Source: Bremia lactucae
Lineage: Eukaryota > Oomycota > Peronosporomycetes > Peronosporales > Peronosporaceae
Direction: 5' to 3'
NCBI RefSeq assembly: GCF_004359215.1
Contig: NC_090621.1
Coordinates: 1,944,146-1,970,580 of the forward strand
DNA length: 26,435 nucleotides
In this document: piece by piece, positions 7,566 to 16,910 of the stretch
Numbering within the stretch: the first letter of the stretch is position 1
Layout of the letters: each line of letters starts with the position of its first letter
Notes under the pieces: generated by a model
What the model was told of the DNA's origin: nothing
The model's input: the letters and a program-made list of their open reading frames with translations, nothing else
The model's database searches: none
Program-made: the position numbers and the translations under genes

Positions 7566-9982
7566 TTACGAACCGTCACGAGTGATCTCATCCGTAGTCT
7601 TAGTCAACAAGTCTGCTTCAACGGTCTTGACCTTCTTCTGGCGGGCTTCGGCTACCAGACGCACGAATACGTGCTCTTGCTAGCACCGTGCGTCTACACG
7701 CGGCACACTGCATCTTCACATTTCGTATTCGCACGGCCACTCGTCCAATGTCCTCGCTCTTTGACCAACTTCATTCTCTCTTCGTCGACAAAATTTCCTT
7801 TTTCGCCCAACGATTCGGGTTCCTTTTCTTGGATCTTAATAAATTGCGCATGTAACCCCACAAGATCAGGAGGTACCTCGTCGTTCACGTCTTTGGTCGA
7901 GTGAAATATACCATACGAGTGCACAGTTAAATGCATTGGCAATGTCTCTCGACATTACAGGATTGCAGGCCTCGAACCAATCAGCACGATGTTTCGACCT
8001 CTGCGCCATATCGCAGTTCTACTGCGTCGTATCTTGCTTAAAATTATCCGTGGATTTCGTAAGCTCGCCCATTTCTTAAAAATAAGTCTCGTCTTCAATA
8101 TTACGAGCCGATTGGCCGCGTGCGACGTCAAATAACAGAATGTGCGTCGTACTCGACATGCTTTTCATTTCGTTATTTTTTCTCTTTATTCGCTCCGTTT
8201 GCGTCTCTTTTCGAGCCTTCAAGGCCTCAAAATGAAACGTCGCTTGTTCTCGTCGAATATTATGCGCAAGTTCGCGATTACGCAGCTTTTCCGCACGAGC
8301 AACTTGTCGCACCAGACGCTGTTTATGTTGCTTCTGATGGTCGACAAGAGCGTTTATTTGGTACGGATCTGAGCTTTCTCGAGTTCTGACCGTATAGACT
8401 TGATCGACGTGTTGTACTCGTCCGTGTTACACATAACCTTTTGGCGAATCTTTTAAAAGTAATGGAGCGGACCTCGAGGACCGCCGAAAATCTTTTAAGC
8501 AGTCCGCATCACGCAGCAGCGGGCGTAGCACACACCCATTAAAGAACGTCAAAAGAACTTTCCTGTTCGCTTCGTGGTACCCGATTTTCGGGAAAATGGC
8601 AACGCCTTTGGATTCGAAAGTTCTTCTAGCTCTCCAAAGAGCCACTCAAAACCCGTCATACTGCGTTTTTTCTAGAATCTGGAACTCGTGCGAGAGTGCA
8701 AGGTCCAACTAGATGACTTCATGAGAGGCCGCTTTGGCAACAGCCTTGTTTGGTACACAGTACGCCTTGACCACAACATTTCCGTATCCGGCATCGTGCC
8801 ATTGCGTTTTGCTCTTCAGTTCACAGAAATGTAGAGTTTTGTCAAGTACTCAAAGCCCGTTGAAAACTTCGCAAGAGGAACCATGACAGTTTGATAAACT
8901 CTGATAGGTTTTATTACACGACGTACAGTGACGCAGCGGAATGGGACAAGTTTAATCCTACTAATTTCAATATGCATCAGTAATGCGCTCAAGTGTTATT
9001 TGATCTTCGATTTCGTCAGGTACATAGGCCGTAACTAGATCTTGTATTGGGCTGCAATTTCTTCAGGTGTTGCGTCTTTCGATACACTCAAGTCGTTGTA
9101 GCTCTTTTGACCCAAAGAAGGCCGATTTAGAGGTTCACAACGCTGGACAAAGATATCCGCGGGCGTTGTAATGACTCCACTGGAAGCGTAGTGATACAGT
9201 TGTGGCAACAGCGCTGCTGTGTATTGGCATCGCCATACGAGACAGGCACTTAAATCTTGTGGCTCAAACGAACGAAAAAGAGTAAACCGCATACCTGACA
9301 ATGGTGAGGACGTGATTTTTTAAATCTAAACGTGGCTCTGCAGTCCATGCACTCGTTACTAACGTTTTCGGAAACGCGGAGCGTTTCAAGAACCTCGACG
9401 TCCGAAGGCACTCTGTCTAAAAAGCCAGGCTTTAAAATCGTTAAAGTGGCTGTCATCGAGTGAGCACGGGGCAGCTGGGGACGGAATAGGTGGACCATCA
9501 GGTTGTAAACGACGCTTTGGGGCTGATGAAGGCGTTGCAAAATGTACCGAAGAGAATTTACTGGTACCCCACGAAAATACGGCGTCTGGTCTTGCTTAGG
9601 TAAAGCCTGAGCTGAAACACGCTATCAATCCGACGAATGCCAAACAACCTCTTGCCAAGCCCCCAATTCATTTCGTCCATGATTATACGAAGGCGCTAAG
9701 CGCTTGAGATACGCTGCATGACTTGTGGATGTTTAGAATCGAACTGCGCAATGTATGGAAAAAGCGCTCCTTGACTTCACGCATTTCTTCTTCGTACGGT
9801 GCTGCTCGCCAGCTGGATGGCACGTAGTATTTCGTTTTTACGGCTTGTAACGAGGCTTCCACGACGGATGAGAAAGCATATACAGACTTCGCTTAGTAAG
9901 CTTCCCCATCCGTCTTCGAACGATTCTTCGGATATATAACTTCAACTTGCGGAAAATTTAAATAAAATTTTAATGATAGATT
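7566..9982 (-). pseudogene. F2: decayed FYVE / J-domain / coiled-coil gene
   Basis: On the minus strand the head lies near 9980-9700 with the hairpin (about 9865-9920). A proline-rich stretch and FYVE half (CMDC, HHCQVCG) occupy 9250-9540. The second half and a J-like stretch (SVSKDATPEEIAAQYKI) occupy 9035-9301 in a shifted frame. A 72-codon piece starting MALWRARRTFESKG is at 8427-8645, a coiled coil at 8076-8312 and a tail piece at 7694-7942. About 245 bp present in F6 are missing near 8945, removing the second Cys segment. At least four frame changes rule out a single product. It is nearly identical to F7, whose reverse orientation places both in the large inverted repeat. It converges on P2, 124 bp apart. 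Confidence 0.75.
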
Positions 9983-9989
9983 GTAAGAA

Positions 9990-12490
9990 ATGATGCGCAA
10001 TATCGTAGTATTTTCCGTGGCAAATGAAGTGCGTTCAGTGCGACTTGGTCACTCCCAAAATGATAGCATTACGGGTAAAGCAGACAGCTTGTATTTCACA
10101 ACAACTGGAAGCTTCGCTAAAGTATCTTCAAAGTTAGTTGCCGTGTGTAAAGTTTATAATGTCTTGTATGCGAGAGAATGAGGCAAAGCTAGCCCAGAGC
10201 GTGGCAAAATTGTATCGTGCAGAGCATTATGGGTATCGCCAATGCTTAAATTTTTGAATGGAAGGCTGTCGAGATTATAGATCATTCTCAAGAGGGCTAA
10301 ACGTGTCTCTTAGCGCTCCTAAACGCTATACGCCTTCTCTTGATGAAACCACCTTTACAGTATGCGCCAGTAATGTCGACAACAGAAATCAAATGTTGAC
10401 AAAGAAGTCAAATACGATTCCCAGAGACAGCATGGCTTTGGACGTCGCGGGTCCTGAAAAGCTCTGGATTTCCGACAACGTTAGTAACGAGATAATGGTC
10501 CACAGAGCCGCGCTTAGATTTCCAAAACCTCGTTCTCACTATTGCCAGATATGCGGTTTACTCTTTTGTCGTCCGTTTGAGCTATAAGATTCAAGTACCT
10601 GTCTCGTTGGCTATGGCAATACATAGCAGCGCTGTTGTCGCCACTGTATTAAACTTCCACTGGAGCGATCACAATGCCCGCGGATATCTTTCACCAGCGT
10701 CGTGGACCTGCAAATCGCTATTTTTTGGTTCGAGAGAGCTACGACGTCTTCAGTGTATCGAAAGACGCAACGCCTGAAGAAATTGCTGCGCAATACAAGA
10801 TCAAGTGAAGGTCTATGGACCTGACGGATCGAAGATCAAGAGACACTTGAGCGCATTAATGATGCGTATCGAAAGTTGCACGATCCAACTACTCAAATGA
10901 AATAATAAAGAAAGGGCTCGAGATTCGTCTCAAGTTATAAATGATACAATGAGCCACTTTGTGTTCGAAACAGCTCAAACTGACCAGACAGAGTGCCAAG
11001 TGTACTTCCGCCCCTTTACACTTGGCCGTCGGTAGCACTATTGTCGCGCGCACGACGTCAAATAACAGAATGCGCGTCGACTCGACTGCTTCTCAGAATG
11101 TAAATTTTTCTCGCTGTATTCGCTCCGCTTGCGTCTCTTTTCGAGCCTTTAAAGGCCTTAAAATGAAATGCCGTATGTTCCCGTCGAATATTCTCCGCTG
11201 CTTCGCGCTTACGCTACTTTTCCGCACGAGCAATTTGCCAGGCCATACGTTGTAACTGTTGTTTCTGACGGTCGACAAGAGCGTTTGCTTTAGTACGGAT
11301 CTGAGCTCTCTCGAGCTCTAAATGTAAAGACTTGATCGACGTGTTGTACTCGTCCGTGTTATACATAACCTTTTGCCGATTCTTTTAAAAGTAATGGAGC
11401 TGACCTATAGGACCGCCGAAAATCTTTCAAGCAGGCCGCATCACGCAGTAGCGGATGTAGCACAAATCCGTTAAAGAACGTCAAAAGCACTTTCCTAATC
11501 GCCTCGTGGTACCCGATTTTCGGGAAAATGGCAAGCCGTTGGATTCGAAAGTTCTCCTAGCTCTACAAAGAAACGCCTAAAAGCGGTCATACTGCGTTTT
11601 TAGAATCTGGAACTCGTGCGAGACTGCAATGTCCGCCTCGATGACTTCATGAGTGGCCGCTTTGGCAGCAGCCTTGTTTGGTTCACAGTACGTCTTGACC
11701 ATGAATGTTTCCGTATCCGGCACCGTGCCATTGCTTTTTGGTCTCCCATTCAAAATAATGTAGATTTTTGTCAAGTATCCAAAGCCCGCTGGGATTTCGC
11801 AACATGATCCATGACAATTTGATTAACTCTTACGGTTTTTCATTACACGACGCACAGTGATGCAGGGGCAAGGGACACCAAGCTTGGAATGGATTTCGAC
11901 TCGACACTGCATTGATTGCAGACACTACGGTACATCGTGCCATTTGGTTCGTGATACATAAGACGAGACTTATTTTGAAGAAATGATCGAAATTACGAAA
12001 TCCAAGGATAATTTTAAGCAAGATACGACGCAGTAGAACTGCGATATGGCGCAGTGGTCGAAACATCGTGCGGTTTGGTCCGACGTTTGCAGTCCTGCAG
12101 TGTCGAGAGACATTGCCAATGACTTTTATTGTGCACTCGTATGGTATATTTCACTCGGCCAAAGACGAGAAGGACAAGGTACCTCTTGAGCTTGTTGAGT
12201 TACATGCGCAATTTATTAAGATCCAAGAAAAGGAATCGGAATCGTTGGGCGAGAGAGAAACCTATGTCGACGAATAGTGAATGAAGTTGGCCAGAGAGCG
12301 AGGACATTCGACGAGTAGCCGTGCGAATACGAAATGTGAAGATGCAATGTGCCGCGTGAAGACGCACGGTGCTAGCAAGAGCACGTATTCGTGCGTCTGG
12401 TTAGCCGAAGCCCGCCAGAAGAAGGTCAAGACCATTGAAGCAGACTTGTTGACTAATACTACGGATAAGATCACTCATGACGGTTCGTAA
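9990..12490 (+). pseudogene. F3: decayed FYVE / J-domain / coiled-coil gene with internal inversion
   Basis: The head (9990-10181, starting MMRNIVVFSVANEV) is a clean 63-codon frame. A coil in another frame follows, then a 109-codon frame (10258-10587) ending in the FYVE-type region: first Cys pair degraded to IMVH, then HYCQICG and LFC. The J-like stretch (SVSKDATPEEIAAQYKI) and an NDAYRKLHDPTTQMK piece run to about 10905. From about 11047 to 11937 the sequence is inverted: coil and middle segment lie on the minus strand (11577-11774 minus). The sense orientation then resumes to the tail (12068-12277 and 12281-12490), split by one TAG at 12275-12277. It ends TAA 12488-12490, converging on P3. 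The inversion and stops make it a pseudogene. Confidence 0.75.
11047..11937 (-). other. inverted internal segment of F3
   Basis: Left junction: after cactattgtcg the sequence jumps to cgcgcacgacgtcaaataac. Right junction: tacatcgt passes into gccatttggttcg. In uninverted copies the left sequence continues cgacgatgtacccgtagtg (about 20575) and the coil end reads gacgtcgcacgcggcc (about 23520). About 890 bp covering the second Cys segment through the coil were flipped. Short cgacg-type identity at both ends is compatible with microhomology-mediated inversion. F5 carries the same inversion. Confidence 0.75.
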
Positions 12491-12614
12491 ATTGACAACA
12501 GCATACCGAAAAGGGAGTGATTATAACAATTCCCTAATTTTAACCTCCTTTTATTTTTTCTTGTTGGAAATAATAGTTACTTAGATGTGAATATGCATGT
12601 AACAGTACAACCCG

Positions 12615-13340
12615 TTACAGACTACTGATGACTTCATTCATGACGGATCGTAAATTGACAATAGCATACGGGTTGACTCCATTTGGAAGCGGCTGATTAG
12701 CAGGGATTGACAAGATATGGCGCATGTCAAATGTGACATTGTCAGTCGGCCGTTCTGGGTCACGAAGTCGAATTTTGTGTCGCAAAGGTTGCGGCAGGAC
12801 ACGAGGCGTGACGATATCATCAAGACGGTATTCAATTTGTGTTGCAGAAGCACTGACTTTCAGTAGGAGAATGTACTGAATGCCAGAATATTCGCACCAC
12901 CAACGTGCAGCTCGCTCTAGACTTGCACATGGTTGCCATCGTCCAACTTCAACTGCTAGTGTCACCCAATCGGCGATAGTTCGTGGTATAGGCGGAGGCG
13001 TTCGGTTTGGAGTAGACCGTTTCGGACCGAATGTCTCATCAGCCTCCTTCTTTGGGTAGCCGGCTCGGCTCGCTGTCATTGAGCCTCCCTTTGCAATCTC
13101 GTGCGAGTTTCCAGTAGCAGCCAAGAAATGTGTAGAAAACTTGCGTGACGTGCTTTCATGTACTCTAGTTGGCAAATCCACAATAAAAATCTGTCCTTTA
13201 TCGTTGAGGTCCAAAAATCGGAGAGCAACTTGCAGTTCTTCACCATCGCCAATATACTTGTTGAAGGCATCACTGGATACCCCATCACAAACGATATATG
13301 GGTCAATTTCAGCGCCGTCTTGATTCAAAACCCGCGACAT
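12615..13340 (-). CDS. P3: N-terminally truncated P protein (241-codon frame)
   Basis: This minus-strand frame starts at ATG 13338-13340 and ends at TAA 12615-12617. The start is created by a local indel: sequence up to about 13400 is still P-like but in another frame (the copy of the IDHVAGYF region), so the frame begins MSRVLNQDGAEIDPY and lacks the first 80 or so residues. The conserved half is intact, with KEADETFGP, VTLAVEVG, SLERAARWW, YILLLKV and a normal C-terminus VMNEVISSL. One local change is W to C in GRWQPCASLE. Upstream of 13400 there is no R region; the S repeat and F4 follow instead. It is probably a decaying copy. It converges on F3. Confidence 0.6.
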   Translation of the reverse strand: MSRVLNQDGAEIDPYIVCDGVSSDAFNKYIGDGEELQVALRFLDLNDKGQIFIVDLPTRVHESTSRKFSTHFLAATGNSHEIAKGGSMTASRAGYPKKEADETFGPKRSTPNRTPPPIPRTIADWVTLAVEVGRWQPCASLERAARWWCEYSGIQYILLLKVSASATQIEYRLDDIVTPRVLPQPLRHKIRLRDPERPTDNVTFDMRHILSIPANQPLPNGVNPYAIVNLRSVMNEVISSL

Positions 13341-13407
13341 GGTCGATGGTAAGCGTATTTATTATGTTAGAAAACTCATTAACGGTTTTAAAGGTTGGAA
13401 ATCAAAT

Positions 13408-13560
13408 TTAAACGGTCATGTAAACTTAAATAAAAATAATTCGGCCATAAGCAAAATTTAAAGTTGACTACGAGAGCAATTTAGTATGTGAGACCCTCGT
13501 GGGGCGACCGACGCTAATCAATTGAGCGGGTACTGACATTGATCTCCGTTCCAAGCGCCA
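13408..13560. repeat. S repeat, first copy
   Basis: About 150 bp are repeated in the same orientation at 16776-16910. The best block is gaccctcgtggggcgaccg followed by acgctaatcaattga; another shared block is ataagcaaaatttaaagttg. In both places S is followed by the truncated 3' end of a minus-strand F copy and preceded by P-derived sequence. No gene or RNA fold is recognised. Confidence 0.6.
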
Positions 13561-15478
13561 ACAAGTCTAATTCAATGGTCTTGACCTTCTTCTGGCGGGC
13601 TTCGGTTTCCAGAGGCTTATAGTCGTGTACCTTGTCCTTCTCGTCTTAGGACGAGTGAAATATACCATACGAGTGCACAATAAAGTCATTGACAATGTCT
13701 CTCGACACTGCAGGATTGGAAGCCTCGGACCAATTATCCCGATGTTTCGACCACTGCGCATATCGCAGTTCTACTGCGTCATATCTTGCATAACATTATC
13801 CTTAAATTTCGTAAGCTCGAGCATTTCTTTAAAATAAGTCTTGTCTTCAGTATACTGAACCAACTGGCCGCGCACGACGTGAAATAGCAGAATGTGCGTC
13901 GTACTCGACTGCTTCGGATATCGTTATTTTCTCTCTGTTATTCGCTAGGTTTGCGTTCTTTTCGAGCCTTCAAGGCCTTAAAATGAAATATCGCTGGTTG
14001 CTGTCGAATATTCTGCGCAGCTTCGCGCTTACACTGATTTTCCGCACGAACAACTTGCCGCGCCTGGCGCTGTTTATGTTGCTTCTGATGGTCGACAAGA
14101 GCGTTAATTTTAATACGGATCTGAGCTTTCTCGAGCTCTAAACGTAGAGACTTAATCGACGTGGTGTGCTCGTCCGTGTTAGACATAACCTTTAAGCGAT
14201 TCTTATAAAGTAATGGAGCTGACCTCGAGGACACCCGAAAATATTTTGAGCAGTCCGCATCACGCAGTAGCGGGTGTAGTACACACCCATTAAAGAACGT
14301 CAAAAGCACTTCCCCGCTAGCCTCGTGGTACCCGATTTTCGGAAAAATGGCAACGCCTCTGGATTCGAAAGTTCACCTAGCTCTACAAAAAGCCACCCAA
14401 AAGCAGTTATACTGGATTCTTTCTAGAATCTGGAATTTGTGCTAGCAAGGTCCGACTCGATGACTTCATGAGAGACCGCTTTGGCAGCAGCCTTGCTTGG
14501 TTCACAGTACGTCTTGAACATGAATGTTTCCGTATCCAGCATCGTGCCATTGCCTTTTGCTGTCCCATTTAAACAAAGATGTAGAGTTTTGTCCAGTACT
14601 CAAAGCCCGTTGGGGACTTCGCAACAGGATATATGAGAGTTTGATAAACTCTGGCGGGTTTCCATTACACGACGTACAGTGACGCAGGGGCATAGGACAC
14701 CAAGCTTGGAATGGGTTTCGACTCGACACTGCATTGATTGCAGACACTACGGGCACATCGTCGACAATAGTGCTACCAACGGCCAAGTTAAAAGGGACGG
14801 AAGTACACTTGACACTCTGTCTAGTCAGTTGGAGCTGTTCCGAACACAAAGTGGCTCATTGTATCATTTATAACTTGAGACGAATCTCGAGCCCTTTCTT
14901 AATTATTTTATTTGAGCAGTTGGATCGTACAACATTGGATACGAATCATTAATGCGCTCAAGTGTCGCTTGATCTTCGATTTCGTCAGGTCCATAGACCG
15001 TCACTTGATCTTGTATTGCGCAGCAATTTCTTCAGGCGTTGCGTCTTTCGATACACTAAAGACGTCGTAACTCTCTCAAACCAAAAAAATAGCGATTTGC
15101 AGATCCACGACGCTGGTGAAAGATATCCGCGACATTGTGATGGCTCTAGTAGAAGTGCAATAATTCATAGCGACAACAGCGCTGCTGTGTATTGCCATAG
15201 CCAACGAGACAGGTTCTTGAATCTTGTAGCTCAAACGGACGACAAAATAGTACACCGCATATCTGGCAATAGTGAGAACGTGGTTTGAAAAATCTAAGCG
15301 CGGCTCTGTGGTCCATGCACTCCTTTCTAACGTTGTCGGAAATCCAGAGCTTTTCAAGACCCGCGACGTCCAAAGTCTAAGGAGCCAGGGATCAAAAATT
15401 GTCCATGTGCATGACGCTCTGAAGCTGGCGAAGGCGTTGCGGATTATATCAGCGCCGGTTTACTTGTACTTGAGAGGC
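13560..15478 (-). pseudogene. F4: decayed FYVE / J-domain / coiled-coil gene, most diverged copy
   Basis: On the minus strand the FYVE-type region (15146-15373) has CMDH, HYCQICG, LFC and QQRCC. A J-like piece follows near 15020. A 115-codon frame (14502-14849) contains the second Cys segment with WCPMPLRHCTSC. A 123-codon frame (13938-14309) runs from MLLTFFNGCVLHPLL into the coiled coil without a break. In every other copy this join is frameshifted, so F4 shows that the ancestral frame was continuous there. Pieces of the tail are at 13567-13761. Both ends are truncated: the 3' end stops at the S repeat and the 5' end at an inverted junction near 15500. It is a pseudogene. Confidence 0.7.
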
Positions 15479-15499
15479 TGATTGGTGTTGCTGCTGATT

Positions 15500-15870
15500 C
15501 ATTGCTTACAGCCGGTGGGGTGACATTTCGAGAAATTGTCGCGGGCTTGGCAAGAGATTGTTTGGCATTCGCTTGCTGGATAGGCGATTTAAGCTCAGGC
15601 TTTTCCCAAACAAACTGCCCGAACGCCAGACGCCGGATTTCCGTGCAAAGTTACTAGGATGCAGCGCATCATTTCTTACAATGGCTGCTGCTTTCATGTT
15701 ATTGCATTTATTTTTATTTAAAATTCCGCAACTTGACATTATCTGACCGATGAATCGTTCGAAGACGGATGAGGAAGCATAGACAGACCAACTTACGGAG
15801 CGAAGTCTGTTGTTGCTTCCTCATCTGTCGTAGAAGCTCAATTACAAGCCGTGAAGAAAAAAAAATAATG
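15500..15870 (+). pseudogene. rearranged F head fragments
   Basis: Bases 15540-15655 match the part of F6/F7 at about 21985-22080 (ggcaagagattgtttggcat against ggcaagaggttatttggcat). The following 15655-15860 match an earlier part, about 21650-21810. The normal order is thus swapped. The strand is also opposite to the adjacent F4, giving an inverted junction near 15500. All frames are broken. A strong hairpin lies inside. Confidence 0.55.
15764..15829. other. imperfect hairpin, 24-nt arms
   Basis: The left arm 15764-15787 and right arm 15806-15829 pair at 20 of 24 positions around an 18-base loop, with uninterrupted pairing through gatgaggaagca / tgcttcctcatc. Shorter versions with 15-base arms occur at the same place in the other F heads (about 1477-1530, 6100-6155, 9865-9920, 19454-19504, 21736-21786). 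Its role is unknown. It lies within what seems to have been coding sequence. Confidence 0.6.
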
Positions 15871-15889
15871 TGCGTCACATTCGGCGAGC

Positions 15890-16110
15890 AGTACCGCTTT
15901 AGGAGTATCGGCTACGCTCAAATTATTAAATGAACGGCTGTCGAGATTGAAGCGCATTATAAAGAGGACTAATCGTGTCTCTTACCACTGCACGGTCTCG
16001 ATGATGAGCTACTGAACGCCATACGCCTTCTCTTGACGAAACCATCGTAACAGGATGCGCCAGTAATGTCGACAGAAGAAGTCAAATGTCGACAAAGAAG
16101 TCAAGTACGA
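15890..16110 (+). pseudogene. F3-type coil fragment
   Basis: The frame reads TLKLLNERLSRLKRIIKR near 15915-15970, a basic amphipathic coil. Sequence related to the F3 stretch TPSLDET...CASNVD follows, ending near 16110. It matches 10215-10420 in F3 in the same orientation. Frames break after the coil. It is joined directly to head fragments of the other type, as also seen at 1278-1822. Confidence 0.55.
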
Positions 16111-16136
16111 TTCCCAGCCCATGATCTATTACGTGA

Positions 16137-16345
16137 TTAAGATTTATCAAGCGACATTTAGAAAGCCTTCGGATGAAAGAGTAATGACAGGCCGTGATGA
16201 CCGAACTGCAGACAATCGGAAAGCGTTTTCTGAATTTATTCGATAGGAGAAATCATTATTCGATGCAATGGCGGTATGACTATATCAGACTAAGGTTCGT
16301 GTTGCACTTCGCAAGCGTCAACAAGAGCAAAGGAGGGCGTGAAGC
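16137..16345 (+). pseudogene. coding-like fragment found only once in the window
   Basis: One frame of about 70 codons reads sensibly except for two stops (TAG near 16246, TGA near 16285). Its pieces include IYQATFRKPSDERVMTGRDD, FSEFIR, EKSLFDAMAV and VRVALRKRQQEQRRA, a charged helical end typical of a coiled coil. No other copy exists here. It follows F3-type coil sequence, so it may be a part of the ancestral F gene lost from the other copies, or a separate gene. I do not recognise a family. Confidence 0.4.
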
Positions 16346-16560
16346 TATCATACGTACCATGGTACATTGGGGTAGAGCAGCAAATTGTTTTTAAAAAACG
16401 ATTCAACAAAGTGTACAAATAAAGCAACCTGGCTTTATATTCCTTGGGTGCAACATAAGAGACGCTAATTTTATTATTCATTCATCTTTCTTAAACAAAT
16501 TGATTTGTGGTGCCGGTATATGTACCTCAGCTTTTTGGTAAACGTACCTCATGACAAGAA
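16346..16560. other. stretch with no recognised feature
   Basis: About 215 bp, moderately AT-rich, with no match elsewhere in the window that I could see. A 63-codon minus-strand open frame (16290-16481) has no recognisable motif and is probably accidental. Confidence 0.5.
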
Positions 16561-16763
16561 TGACGTCGAATTTCACTTGCTTTAAAACCGCTTATGTTTT
16601 TTAACATCATAAATACGCTTACCATCGACCACGTCGCGGTTATTTTAATCAAGACGGTGCTGAAATTGACCCATATGTTCGTTTCTGATGGGGTATTCAG
16701 TGATGCCTTCAACAAGTTGTCAATTAACAAACCGTCATGAGCGATATCATCTATAGTTTTAGA
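16561..16763 (+). pseudogene. P relic with internal deletion
   Basis: From atgacgtcgaattt (16561) the sequence matches P1 codons 54 to about 107 with frameshifts, up to gccttcaacaag. It then jumps to the P 3' end (tgtcaattaacaaaccgtca). About 600 bp, including the whole candidate nuclease region, are deleted. It points toward F5 as P1 does toward F1, so it is the remains of the P partner of F5. Confidence 0.7.
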
Positions 16764-16775
16764 TAAGAGTTTGCA

Positions 16776-16910
16776 TCGGTCATGCAAACTTAAATAAAAA
16801 TGATTAGACCATAAGCAAAATTTAAAGTTGACTTCAAAGCATTATAGTATGTGAGACCCTCGTGGGGCGACCGACGCTAATCAATTGAACGGTTCGCCGT
16901 TCTAAGCGCC
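16776..16910. repeat. S repeat, second copy
   Basis: This matches 13408-13560 in the same orientation, including the ggggcgaccgacgctaatc block. It lies between the P relic and the truncated 3' end of F5, just as the first copy lies between P3 and F4. Confidence 0.6.

Larger units (their letters stand above)
6480..12480 (+). repeat. left arm of the large inverted repeat (P2-F2-F3)
   Basis: P2 through the end of F3 is repeated in reverse order and orientation in 16905-25165. F2 and F7 share the same private deletion (around 8945 and 22697) and are nearly identical: their 72-codon frames 8427-8645 and 23003-23221 differ at one residue. F3 and F5 share the same private internal inversion. These shared derived features show that the arms descend from one block copied as a unit. 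Confidence 0.8.

Noticed and set aside
10140..10175. short intron in the F3 head starting at gtaaag
   Set aside because: The only AG that would restore the coil frame gives an intron under 30 bases, too short to be credible.
13475..13530. tRNA-like or small RNA in the S repeat
   Set aside because: Only a short GC-rich stem around ccctcgtgggg. No cloverleaf, and no A or B box arrangement could be placed.
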